Below, piece after piece: positions 6,344 through 13,897 of a stretch of 21,458 nucleotides of DNA (position 1 is its first letter; the number at the start of each line of letters is the position of its first letter). The notes under the pieces were generated by a model. That model saw only the letters and a program-made list of their open reading frames with translations. It did no database searches and had not been told where the DNA came from. Made by a program: the position numbers and the translations under genes. The DNA is from Gemmatimonadota bacterium. Lineage in GTDB: Bacteria; Gemmatimonadota; Gemmatimonadetes; Gemmatimonadales; GWC2-71-9. The DNA lies in NCBI GenBank assembly GCA_003221985.1, contig QHUQ01000121.1:1-21458 (forward strand), written 5' to 3'.

Positions 6344-7795
6344 CTACGGCTTGCGGCGCCGCACCTCCGGCTCGTTGCGCGCCGGTGGAGGCGGTGGCGG
6401 AGGCGGTGGTGGAGGCGGCGACACCCTCCGCGGTTCGTTACGCGGCTCGTTACGCGGCTCATTGCGAGGCTCATTACGAGGCTCGACGCGCCGCGGCTCA
6501 TTACGAGGCTCGTTGCGTGGCTCCACGCGCCGCGGCTCATCGCGAGGCTCGACGCGACGGGAATCGTCACGTCGTGGCTCGACTTGTCGTCGCTCAACTT
6601 GCCGAGGCTCCTCGTGCCGCGGCAGGACCATCGGCCGGTCCGTTCCCTTGCTGTCGTCCGGGTGGTCGGGCCGCTCGGGGCGATCCGGGCGATCGGGATG
6701 GTCGCGACGCTCCGGCCGATTCGGGTTGTTCGGATTGTCGGGACGGTCCGGCCGATCCGGGCGATCGGGCCTATCGGGCCGGTCGGGACGATCCGGGTGC
6801 TCACGGCGGCCGCGCCCGCGGTCGTCGTTGCCGTTGTTGCCACCGTTGTTGCCGCCGTTATTGCCCCCGTTGTTGCCACCGTTGTTCCCGCCGTTGTTCC
6901 GGTCATCGCCGGGCCGCTCGTGGCGGTCGCGGATGCCCGGAGGCGGAATGCTGCCGATGCCACCGACATCACGGCCGGTGACGCCGCGCCGGGTGTTGTC
7001 GTTGACCGGCCGCTCCCGCTCACGCGTGACGAACTCTTCGCGGCTGGGTCGAGCGGTTCCCCAATCCTTGAAGATGAAACGGGGCTGTGGACGATAGGGC
7101 CTCACGAACACGACACGGCTGCCGCCGTAGTAGCGATACGGATAGAACCAGGGATCGTCGTAGACGAACATGCGGAAGCGCACGCACGAATCGAAGTACG
7201 GATCCCAATAGGGATAGCTCACATACGTGTGGCAGTCATAGCACAGGAAACGCGGATAGTCGTAGTGCTGGCCGACATTGTAAGAGATGACGTCGTAGTC
7301 CCAGTCGACGTACCCTTCCGGTACGATGCGCTGCGCCAGGTCGGTCATCGCGACATACGGATCGCCGCGCACGCGGCCGTCGGCGATGACGCGATAATCC
7401 CAGTGATCGCTGCTCTCAATGCCGTCGTACACGAAGGCATCGGCCGACGCGACCGCAAACAAATAGCCGACGCCGGGATAGTCGTCGATCGTGAACGCTT
7501 CCCGGGAGAGCTCGTTGCCATCCACCTCGAAGTCGCGGCCGCCGCGAGCGAAGTTGTCTTCCCACGGTTCGCGCGGGAACAACACGCGAACACGACCATC
7601 CGTATCCACACGGAAGATCGTGACATAGGCGTCGTGATCGAGACGGAAATACAGCCGGACCCGCTCACCGCGGGTATAAACGGCCGCATCACCGCGGTTG
7701 GTCCACAGCTCGACACGCGGGCGGTACAGACCCGGATTCCGGGCCGTGGCTGTGGGCACGAATGGCAAGCTGAGCAGCGCTAGATGTGCGAACAT
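6344..7795 (-). CDS. Secreted DUF4384 protein with CXXCH motif and repetitive disordered tail
   Basis: Exported protein of 483 residues; function unknown. The start ATG 7795-7793 is chosen over an upstream GTG at 7846 because GGGAGG sits 4 bases before it and a clean signal peptide follows (MFAHLALLSLPFVPTATA). Residues about 25-120 look like DUF4384: VRLYFRLDHDAYVTIFRVD, then GRVRVLFPREPWEDN. Residues 160-245 are very rich in Tyr, Trp and Phe and contain C185-Y-D-C188-H189, a CXXCH arrangement, plus Cys204. From about 290 the protein is low-complexity: five NNGG units, six PDR units with degenerate DRP/ERP copies, VEPR/NEPR units and twelve prolines in a row near 460-471. The repeats use mixed codons, so the amino-acid pattern appears maintained. 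The gene is divergent from the DUF58 operon. Confidence 0.85.
   Translation of the reverse strand: MFAHLALLSLPFVPTATARNPGLYRPRVELWTNRGDAAVYTRGERVRLYFRLDHDAYVTIFRVDTDGRVRVLFPREPWEDNFARGGRDFEVDGNELSREAFTIDDYPGVGYLFAVASADAFVYDGIESSDHWDYRVIADGRVRGDPYVAMTDLAQRIVPEGYVDWDYDVISYNVGQHYDYPRFLCYDCHTYVSYPYWDPYFDSCVRFRMFVYDDPWFYPYRYYGGSRVVFVRPYRPQPRFIFKDWGTARPSREEFVTRERERPVNDNTRRGVTGRDVGGIGSIPPPGIRDRHERPGDDRNNGGNNGGNNGGNNGGNNGGNNGNDDRGRGRREHPDRPDRPDRPDRPDRPDRPDNPNNPNRPERRDHPDRPDRPERPDHPDDSKGTDRPMVLPRHEEPRQVERRQVEPRRDDSRRVEPRDEPRRVEPRNEPRNEPRRVEPRNEPRNEPRNEPRNEPRRVSPPPPPPPPPPPPARNEPEVRRRKP
6383..6901 (-). repeat. Coding simple-repeat block (NNGG, PDR, NEPR, poly-Pro)
   Basis: Four successive in-frame repeats inside the DUF4384 gene: NNGG at about 6830-6898, PDR-type at about 6671-6796, VEPR/NEPR-type at about 6425-6580, and twelve proline codons at 6383-6418. 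On the plus strand the last is a GGN-rich tract. All units are multiples of three bases (12, 9, 12 and 3), so copy-number slippage would keep the reading frame. Confidence 0.9.
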
Positions 7796-7799
7796 GGTG

Positions 7800-7805
7800 C
7801 CTCCC
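7800..7805 (-). promoter_or_regulatory. Ribosome binding site fixing the DUF4384 start
   Basis: GGGAGG on the minus strand, four bases (CACC) before ATG 7795-7793. It decides the start against the in-frame GTG 51 bases upstream, which would put extra residues in front of the signal peptide. Confidence 0.8.
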
Positions 7806-7850
7806 GCTCGGCTTAAGGCAGAGACTGTGCCAGCGGCCGAAACCACCTAA

Positions 7851-7866
7851 ATTATATTGTTATAAT
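7851..7866. promoter_or_regulatory. Face-to-face TATAAT boxes (divergent promoters)
   Basis: ATTATA-TTGT-TATAAT: a perfect consensus -10 on the plus strand (7861-7866) and another on the minus strand (7856-7851), separated by 4 bp in an inverted repeat. The surroundings are GC-rich. No good -35 was found for either. The plus box lies 9 bases before GTG 7876; the minus box is about 55 bases before the DUF4384 ATG. Confidence 0.65.
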
Positions 7867-7875
7867 GACTTGGCA

Positions 7876-8796
7876 GTGCCGAGCTCCATCCTGGCTGTCC
7901 CTTGGCAAGGACATTTCTTGGCTCAGCGTCTAGATCTGCTCGACCCGGCCGAAGTGGCGCGTCTGGGGGGCATCGAGATCGTCGCCGAGGGTGTCGTCGA
8001 GGGTTTCCTGGCGGGCGTCCATCGGTCGCCGTTCCGCGGCTTCTCGGTGGAATTCACCGAGCACCGTGCCTACCAGCCAGGCGATGAGCTGCGCTATCTC
8101 GACTGGCGCATTCTGGGCCGGTCCGATCGGCTGTTCGTCAAGCAATTCGAAGAGGAAACGAATCTCCGCTCCATGATTCTCGTCGATGCAAGTCGCTCGA
8201 TGGCCTGGCACGGGACGCCGGAGCGGCTGACCAAGCGCGCGTACGCCGATCGCCTGGCGGCGGCGTTGGCGCTCATTCTGCTGCGCCAGCGTGACGCGAC
8301 CGGGCTGGTCACGTTCGACGAACAGGTGCGGCAAGTGATTCCCGCCCGCGTCAAAGCCGGCCAGTGGACGCGCATCGTGCGCGGCTTGCTCGACACGCCG
8401 GACGGGCAGGGGACCGCCGCTCACGCCGCGTTGCAGCGGCTCACGGCGTTGCTCACTCGCCGCGGCATGGTCGTGCTGATCTCCGATTTGTTGTTCGATC
8501 GCGACCTGGTGCTCGCGGCGCTGCGCTATCTGCGACATCGCGGCCATCAGGTCATCGTCTTCCACCTCATGGACCCGGCCGAAGTCCAGCTTACGGGTCC
8601 GCCGGAAGTACGCTTCCGCGATCCCGAATCGACCGTAAGCGTGGTGGTGCGTCCGCGTGAGCTGGCGCGGGCGTATGCCGACACGGTACGCCGGGAGATC
8701 GCGGCCTGGCGAAAGGCCTGCCGGCGACACGGCATCGCCTACCATCATGTGCAAACCGACATGCCCTTCGGCATGGCGTTGCGTCTCCTGTCGTGA
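7876..8796 (+). CDS. DUF58 domain protein (VWA-like fold)
   Basis: DUF58 protein, 306 residues as listed, probably cytoplasmic. The family core is clear: LLDPAEVARL, GFLAGVHRSPFRGFSVEF, the signature GDELRYLDWRILGRSDRLF at about 69-87 followed by VKQFEEETNL, and a VWA-like MIDAS, LVDASRSM, with Asp104. Family members usually act with a MoxR AAA ATPase and a BatA-type membrane protein; here the BatA-type gene follows with 4-bp overlap but no MoxR gene is in the window. The start is uncertain. GTG 7876 lies only 9 bases after TATAAT and would be almost leaderless. TTG 7918 has AAGGA (7907-7911) at 6-base spacing and gives a 292-residue protein of more typical N-terminal length. It is first in a six-gene operon. 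Confidence 0.92.
   Translation: MPSSILAVPWQGHFLAQRLDLLDPAEVARLGGIEIVAEGVVEGFLAGVHRSPFRGFSVEFTEHRAYQPGDELRYLDWRILGRSDRLFVKQFEEETNLRSMILVDASRSMAWHGTPERLTKRAYADRLAAALALILLRQRDATGLVTFDEQVRQVIPARVKAGQWTRIVRGLLDTPDGQGTAAHAALQRLTALLTRRGMVVLISDLLFDRDLVLAALRYLRHRGHQVIVFHLMDPAEVQLTGPPEVRFRDPESTVSVVVRPRELARAYADTVRREIAAWRKACRRHGIAYHHVQTDMPFGMALRLLS
7907..7911 (+). promoter_or_regulatory. Alternative ribosome binding site for the DUF58 gene
   Basis: AAGGA six bases before TTG 7918-7920, in frame with the DUF58 gene. If used, translation starts 14 codons later than GTG 7876, with a leader of about 45 bases from the predicted promoter. Confidence 0.45.
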
Positions 8797-10583
8797 GTTT
8801 CATCCATCCGCTGGCATTGCTGGGACTAGCCGCCGCTGCGATCCCCGCGTTGCTCCACCTGCTGCAACGACGTATTCCGCCCGAGCTCGATTTCCCGGCC
8901 GTGCGCTACCTGAGCGCCGCCGAACGGGAAAGCGCGCGGCGGCTGAAGTTGCGTCACCTCCTCCTGCTCATTCTTCGCACGGCCTTGATCGTGGCGATCG
9001 TGTTCGCCGCCGCGCGCCCCCTGGTAAGTCTGCGAAAAGCTGGCGCGAGCGGAGGAGCGCACGAGCCGACGGCCGTCGTCGTCATTCTCGACAACTCGCC
9101 ATCGTCGAGCGCCGTGGTAGACGGCGGTGTCATGCTCGACCGACTGCGCGCGGCGGCGCAATCCTCCGTGCGCCACACGACGTCGGCCGATCGGGTGTGG
9201 CTGATGTTGTGTGATGGTGTGCTGCGCGGCGGCACACGCGAAGCGCTGCTCGCCACGATCGACAGCACACGCGCGGGTTGGCAGCGGCTGGATCTGGTGC
9301 AGGCGGTCGAACGAGCAGCGCGTCTCGTGAACGCCCAGCCATCGCCCGGGCGGGAAGTGCACCTGCTGAGCGATCTGCAGGCGACGGCGGTCGCGTCCGG
9401 ACGAGCGGACGTGCCACGCGGAGTGCGCGTGCTTGCTCTCGCGCCGGGACACGCCGTCGCGAATCGCGGCATCGCGGCGGTCAACGTATCCGAGGGTGCC
9501 GCCGTCATCGAGCTCAGCGGCTCGACGGCTGGTGACGGTTCAACGCCGCAGCCAGTGCCCGTGACGATCCGTATCGGCGGGGGCGGCGGACGTCGGGGCG
9601 GAGAGATCATGGCGCGCGGCCTGGCGACGCCCGGGAGTGACCGCGCCGGTACGGGAGGGGGAGTGGGAGGGGGGGCGTCGCGGGCGACGGTGACTGTCTC
9701 GCTGCCGGCGCAATCGCTCGCGCCAGGTTGGTGGGTAGGCGAGGCGGCGCTCGAGCCGGACGAGCTGCGGGCGGATGATCGTCGCCCATTCGCGTGGCGC
9801 GTTTCTCCACCGGCGCGAGTCATGGCGACCGCCGGAGCAGGAGCGTTCGTCGCAGCGGCCCTCGACGTGCTGCGGGACGGGCGACGCGTCAGCGACGGCC
9901 GCGATGTCGTGATCAGCGGGGCAGACGGGCCGAGTGGAAATCGCGCCATCATCCAGCCACCGGCCGATCCGGCGCTGATCGGCCAGGCAAACCGCGCGCT
10001 CGCAGCGCGGGGAGTGCCCTGGCGCTGGAACCAGCTCGGGACTCCCGGCGTGGTGGCGTCGCCGGAGCTCGCGTTCATCGATGGCGCTGCGGTCGCGCGT
10101 CGCTACCGGCTCGAGGGAGGATCGGAGGACGTGCTGGCCACCGTGAATGGCGAGCCGTGGCTGGTACGCTCCGGCAGCGTGGTGCTGCTCGGCAGCCGGC
10201 TCGACACCGCATGGACGGCACTGCCCGCTGCCCCGGGGTTCGTGCCGTTTGTGGATGCGCTCGTCAACCGGATCGTGGTCGGCGAGACGCAAGTCGCAAC
10301 GCATGAAGGGGCGCCGCGCGTGGAGTTTCAAACCCGGGGGGCCGACACGATCGGCGCCACCGTGTTCGGGCCCGACGCGCGCGAATCCGATCTGACGCCT
10401 GCGACCGCATCGCGCGCCATCGCGGCACTGGGTGGCGGAGACCGCGTCGCCCTGCTGAGCGCCGACCGCTTTGCTGCCGAGCGCTTTTCGGGGGCTCGGC
10501 GCGTGGATGCCAGTTGGATGCTGCTGGTGCTGGCATTGCTGCTCGCGGCCGCCGAGCTGGGAGTCGCGACCCGGACCCGCTGA
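8793..10583 (+). CDS. BatA-like membrane protein with VWA-type domain
   Basis: Membrane protein of 596 residues, related to aerotolerance BatA/BatB N-terminal-domain proteins. TM1 is about 5-24 (MSFIHPLALLGLAAAAIPAL), then comes the family motif LLHLLQRRIPPELDFPAVRYL. TM2 is about 56-76, a VWA-like domain starts at Asp100 with MIDAS-like DNSPSSS (D-x-S-x-S), and a C-terminal TM spans about 571-590. A glycine-rich linker near 275-295 is encoded by a run of G tracts. Start GTG 8793 overlaps the DUF58 stop (GTGA), so the two products are probably made together and interact. The stop shares one base with the mfd start (TGATG). The molecular job is not established; Bat-type proteins are linked to envelope stress or chaperone-like roles. 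Confidence 0.88.
   Translation: MSFIHPLALLGLAAAAIPALLHLLQRRIPPELDFPAVRYLSAAERESARRLKLRHLLLLILRTALIVAIVFAAARPLVSLRKAGASGGAHEPTAVVVILDNSPSSSAVVDGGVMLDRLRAAAQSSVRHTTSADRVWLMLCDGVLRGGTREALLATIDSTRAGWQRLDLVQAVERAARLVNAQPSPGREVHLLSDLQATAVASGRADVPRGVRVLALAPGHAVANRGIAAVNVSEGAAVIELSGSTAGDGSTPQPVPVTIRIGGGGGRRGGEIMARGLATPGSDRAGTGGGVGGGASRATVTVSLPAQSLAPGWWVGEAALEPDELRADDRRPFAWRVSPPARVMATAGAGAFVAAALDVLRDGRRVSDGRDVVISGADGPSGNRAIIQPPADPALIGQANRALAARGVPWRWNQLGTPGVVASPELAFIDGAAVARRYRLEGGSEDVLATVNGEPWLVRSGSVVLLGSRLDTAWTALPAAPGFVPFVDALVNRIVVGETQVATHEGAPRVEFQTRGADTIGATVFGPDARESDLTPATASRAIAALGGGDRVALLSADRFAAERFSGARRVDASWMLLVLALLLAAAELGVATRTR
9653..9675 (+). other. G-quadruplex-type motif in the BatA-like gene
   Basis: Four G tracts of 3, 5, 3 and 7 bases separated by loops of 1-3 bases, on the coding strand, so also present in the mRNA. 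It encodes a Gly/Val linker outside conserved domains. Folding is predicted from pattern only. Confidence 0.6.
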
Positions 10584-13500
10584 TGCCGCTCGACTTTTTG
10601 CTCGACAGGTTGCAAGACCTTCCCGCGACACGCTCGCTCGTCGAACGCCTGCCGGCGCCCGGCAAGCGAGTGGGCGTGGGCGGGCTTCCCGGATCGAGCC
10701 CCGCCGCGTTGGTTGCCGCGCTGTCCCGCCGGCTGCCGCAGCGCGTCTTCACGGTCGTTGCTCCTACTCTTGCCGACGCGGAGCGTTGGCTCGCGGACCT
10801 TGAGATGCTCCTCCCCGGTGACGCCACCGCGCTCTACCCGCAGCGCGAGTCGCTCGGCGCCGAGGAGCCGCATTACGAGCTTGCCGGGGAGCGCATCGAG
10901 ACTCTCGAAGCGCTGCTCCGCGGCGCGGTGCGGGTGCTGATCACGACCGCGCGCGCCAGTGCGGAACGCACGGCGGTTCCCGCCGCGCTGGAGCAGGCTC
11001 GCCTCGTCATCGCCCTTAATAAAGAGGAAAGGAGTCTCACCGAGACCGCGCAGCGGCTCGATGCCATGGGCTACGAGCGCGTGCCGACGGTGACCGAAAT
11101 CGCCCAGTACAGTGTCCGCGGCGGGATTCTCGATGTCTACGGGTTCGGCATGGCAGCGCCGGCCCGCATCGAATGGTGGGGCGACGAGGTGGTCTCCGCA
11201 CGCGGCTTCGATCTCGACACGCAACGCTCGGGGGACGTGCTGGATCGTGTGACCGTCCTTCCGGTGCGCGCGGAATCGGTGCAGGACGATGTGCGGATAG
11301 GGGCGCAGCGGGCCGCGCCCTTACTCAGCAACCTGCTGGACCTGCTCCCGAGCGACACCATCGTCGTCGTGGATCAGGAGTCCGCCGTGGAGCGCGAGGT
11401 CGAGCGCGCCTGGACGGATGCTGCGCACCATCTCGAGGTCGCCCGTCGCATGGGTGAGGAGCCGCCATCGCGCGACGACCTCTTGATCGAGCCTCCGGCA
11501 TGGCGCACGCGAATGACGGGGTTCGGGCGCCTCGCTGTTTCGGATGCGGAGAGCGAGCAACGCTTCCCGCTCGCGCCGCCCGAGCATGTGGACCGGGACT
11601 TGAAGCGGCTGCGGCAGATTGTCGCCGAGCCTCCCCCGACGGTCATCCTGTGCGACAACGAGGGGCAGCTCGAGCGGCTCGAGGAGTTGATCGGCGCCGA
11701 TCGCGCGACGCTGGCGGTAGGCGCGCTCGACGGCGGATTCATCATGCCGACGCTGCGTGTGCTCACCGACCACGAGATTTTCCGGCGTGCGCGGCGTTTG
11801 CGCCGGCCGCGGCGGTATCGCAGCGCCGTCTCGACTGCCGCGGCGCGGCCGCTTACGCCCGGCGGCTATGTCGTCCACCTCGAGCACGGGATCGGCATCT
11901 ACCGGGGATTGGAGACGATCGCGGTCGGCGCTGACGGAGCGACGCTCGAGGTCGCGGTCGTGGAATACGAAGGGGGCGACCGGCTCAATGTCCCGCTGTA
12001 CCGCATCGATCAGCTCGAACCCTATCGCAGCGTCACCGACGGTGATGCGCCGCCACCGCGATTGCACCGCCTCGGCGCGACCACTTGGCAGCGCCAGCGA
12101 GACAAGACGCGCGCGGCGATTCGGGCGATGGCGGCCGAGCTGCTCGACTTGTACGCCCGGCGGCAGCTCGCCCATGGCTTTGCGTTCCCTCCCGACACAC
12201 CGTGGCAGCGCGAGCTCGAGTCCGCCTTCCTCTATGAAGACACGCCGGACCAGCGGCGCGCTTCCGATGAAGTCAAACGCGACATGGAGCGCGCGCGCCC
12301 CATGGATCGCCTGCTCGTGGGCGACGTCGGCTACGGCAAAACCGAGGTGGCGGTGCGCGCGGCGTTCAAGGCCGTGCAGGCGGGCAAGCAGGTCGCGGTG
12401 CTGGTGCCGACGACGATTCTCGCCGAACAGCACGGCCGTACGTTTCGCGAGCGGCTGGCCGATTACCCTGTGCGCATCGAGGTGCTGTCGCGGTTCCGCA
12501 GTGTGAAGGAAACGGCACCGCTGGTCCAGCGCCTCGCGGGCGGCGAGGTGGACATCGTGATCGGCACGCATCGGCTGCTATCGCCCGACGTCACATTCAA
12601 GGACCTCGGTCTGCTCATCGTCGACGAGGAACACCGCTTCGGGGTCAAGCATAAGGAGCGTCTGAAAGCGCTCAAGCTCAGCGTTGACGTGCTGACACTG
12701 ACGGCGACACCGATCCCGCGCACCTTGCATCTCTCGCTCGCCGGCTTGCGCGATTTGGCGCTGCTCGAGACCGCGCCGAAGGACCGTTCCCCGGTCCTCA
12801 CGTTCGTCGAGCCGTGGGACGATGCGCTCCTCGAGGAAGCGATGGCGCGCGAGCTCGATCGCGGCGGTCAGGTGTACTTCGTGCACAACCGCATCGAGAC
12901 GATCGCCACGATCGCCGCGCGCGCGCAGGCGCTCGCACCGCGCGCCCGCGTGGCGGTCGCGCATGGGCAAATGCGCGAGAGCGATCTCGAGGCCGTCATG
13001 GGCCGGTTCGTCCGTGGGGAGGTCGACGTCCTCGTGTCGACGATGATCGTCGAATCCGGTCTCGACGTGCCGAACGCCAACACGATGATCGTGGATCGCG
13101 CCGATCGTCTGGGTCTTGCCCAGCTCTACCAGCTGCGCGGCCGCGTGGGGCGCAGCCACCGCCGCGCGTTCTGTTACCTGCTCGTGCCCGATCAGGTAGA
13201 TGCGGAGGCCGAGGAACGTTTGCAGGTGCTCGAGCATCATACTGATCTCGGATCGGGCTATCGCATCGCGCTGCGCGACCTGGAGCTGCGGGGCGCCGGG
13301 AATCTCCTGGGCGGCGAACAGTCGGGACACGTGCAGGCGGTCGGCTTCGAGATGTACCTGCGGTGGCTCGAAGAAACCGTGCGCGGGCTGAAGACCGGGG
13401 AAGGGGGACGGGGGACGCGGGAGGAGTGGGCGCCGCCCGACGTCACGCTCGACGCGCCGGCGCATCTGCCGGACTCCTATGTGACCGATGACGATGCGAA

Positions 13501-13879
13501 GCTCGATCTCTACCGGCGGCTGGCGCGGGCCGAACAACCAGGTGAGATTGAAGCCGTCCGTGACGAGCTGCGCGACCGGTTTGGGCCGTTGCCGGCGGAC
13601 GCCGCCCGACTGCTGCTCGTCGCCGAGTTGCGCGCCCTAGGGGCCCGGGCGGGGTTGGAGACGGTGCTGATCAAGGGCGACGAAGCGCGCTTGACGTTCC
13701 GGCGTGACGCGGCCCCGCGGCTCGCAGGGTTGCAGGTGGCGCTCGAAGCCGTGCAGTTCGAAGCGGATGTGCGGCGCGCGGTGCCGCTCGCCCTCAGGCT
13801 CCGCCGGCTCGGCGGAGAGTCGATCGGCCCCGGCCTGGTCCGGGCGCTCACGGCCGTTCTGCGGGACCATCACCGTTAA
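10583..13879 (+). CDS. mfd: Transcription-repair coupling factor Mfd
   Basis: DNA translocase that removes stalled RNA polymerase and recruits UvrA for transcription-coupled repair; 1098 residues, close to family norm. The start is ATG 10583, sharing one base with the upstream stop (TGATG); a longer frame from 10514 would run inside that gene. Domains: UvrB-like D1-D2 (GAEEPHYELAGERIETLEALL region near residue 100), the CarD-like RNA-polymerase interaction domain (about 424-490, GGYVVHLEHGIGIYRGLE), and the SF2 helicase motor. Motor motifs are Walker A GDVGYGKT 580-587, Walker B DEEH 681-684, TATPIPRTL, and motif VI QLRGRVGRS 850-858. The C-terminal TRCF domain runs from about 965 to the end. 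A Gly/Arg-rich linker near 938-948 is encoded by a G-tract run. All key motor residues are intact. It sits third in the operon. Confidence 0.98.
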   Translation: MPLDFLLDRLQDLPATRSLVERLPAPGKRVGVGGLPGSSPAALVAALSRRLPQRVFTVVAPTLADAERWLADLEMLLPGDATALYPQRESLGAEEPHYELAGERIETLEALLRGAVRVLITTARASAERTAVPAALEQARLVIALNKEERSLTETAQRLDAMGYERVPTVTEIAQYSVRGGILDVYGFGMAAPARIEWWGDEVVSARGFDLDTQRSGDVLDRVTVLPVRAESVQDDVRIGAQRAAPLLSNLLDLLPSDTIVVVDQESAVEREVERAWTDAAHHLEVARRMGEEPPSRDDLLIEPPAWRTRMTGFGRLAVSDAESEQRFPLAPPEHVDRDLKRLRQIVAEPPPTVILCDNEGQLERLEELIGADRATLAVGALDGGFIMPTLRVLTDHEIFRRARRLRRPRRYRSAVSTAAARPLTPGGYVVHLEHGIGIYRGLETIAVGADGATLEVAVVEYEGGDRLNVPLYRIDQLEPYRSVTDGDAPPPRLHRLGATTWQRQRDKTRAAIRAMAAELLDLYARRQLAHGFAFPPDTPWQRELESAFLYEDTPDQRRASDEVKRDMERARPMDRLLVGDVGYGKTEVAVRAAFKAVQAGKQVAVLVPTTILAEQHGRTFRERLADYPVRIEVLSRFRSVKETAPLVQRLAGGEVDIVIGTHRLLSPDVTFKDLGLLIVDEEHRFGVKHKERLKALKLSVDVLTLTATPIPRTLHLSLAGLRDLALLETAPKDRSPVLTFVEPWDDALLEEAMARELDRGGQVYFVHNRIETIATIAARAQALAPRARVAVAHGQMRESDLEAVMGRFVRGEVDVLVSTMIVESGLDVPNANTMIVDRADRLGLAQLYQLRGRVGRSHRRAFCYLLVPDQVDAEAEERLQVLEHHTDLGSGYRIALRDLELRGAGNLLGGEQSGHVQAVGFEMYLRWLEETVRGLKTGEGGRGTREEWAPPDVTLDAPAHLPDSYVTDDDAKLDLYRRLARAEQPGEIEAVRDELRDRFGPLPADAARLLLVAELRALGARAGLETVLIKGDEARLTFRRDAAPRLAGLQVALEAVQFEADVRRAVPLALRLRRLGGESIGPGLVRALTAVLRDHHR
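13397..13421 (+). other. G-quadruplex-type motif in mfd
   Basis: G runs of 4, 5, 5 and 3 bases with loops of 2-4 bases, on the coding strand. It encodes the TGEGGRGTREEW linker between the helicase motor and the C-terminal domain. Quadruplex folding is a pattern prediction. Confidence 0.6.
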
Positions 13880-13897
13880 CACAGAAAGAGGAATGGA

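Noticed and set aside
6671..6898. Regular repeats resembling a CRISPR array
   Set aside because: Units are 9-12 bases, in frame and without spacers; they encode PDR and NNGG repeats.
6584..7783. A 399-residue open frame on the plus strand opposite the DUF4384 gene
   Set aside because: Low-complexity Val/Ile/Ala-rich translation with no motif or signal; it is the antisense shadow of a high-GC gene with repeats.
10514..10582. An N-terminal extension of Mfd
   Set aside because: It overlaps the C-terminal membrane segment of the BatA-like gene; ATG 10583 matches the usual start of Mfd.
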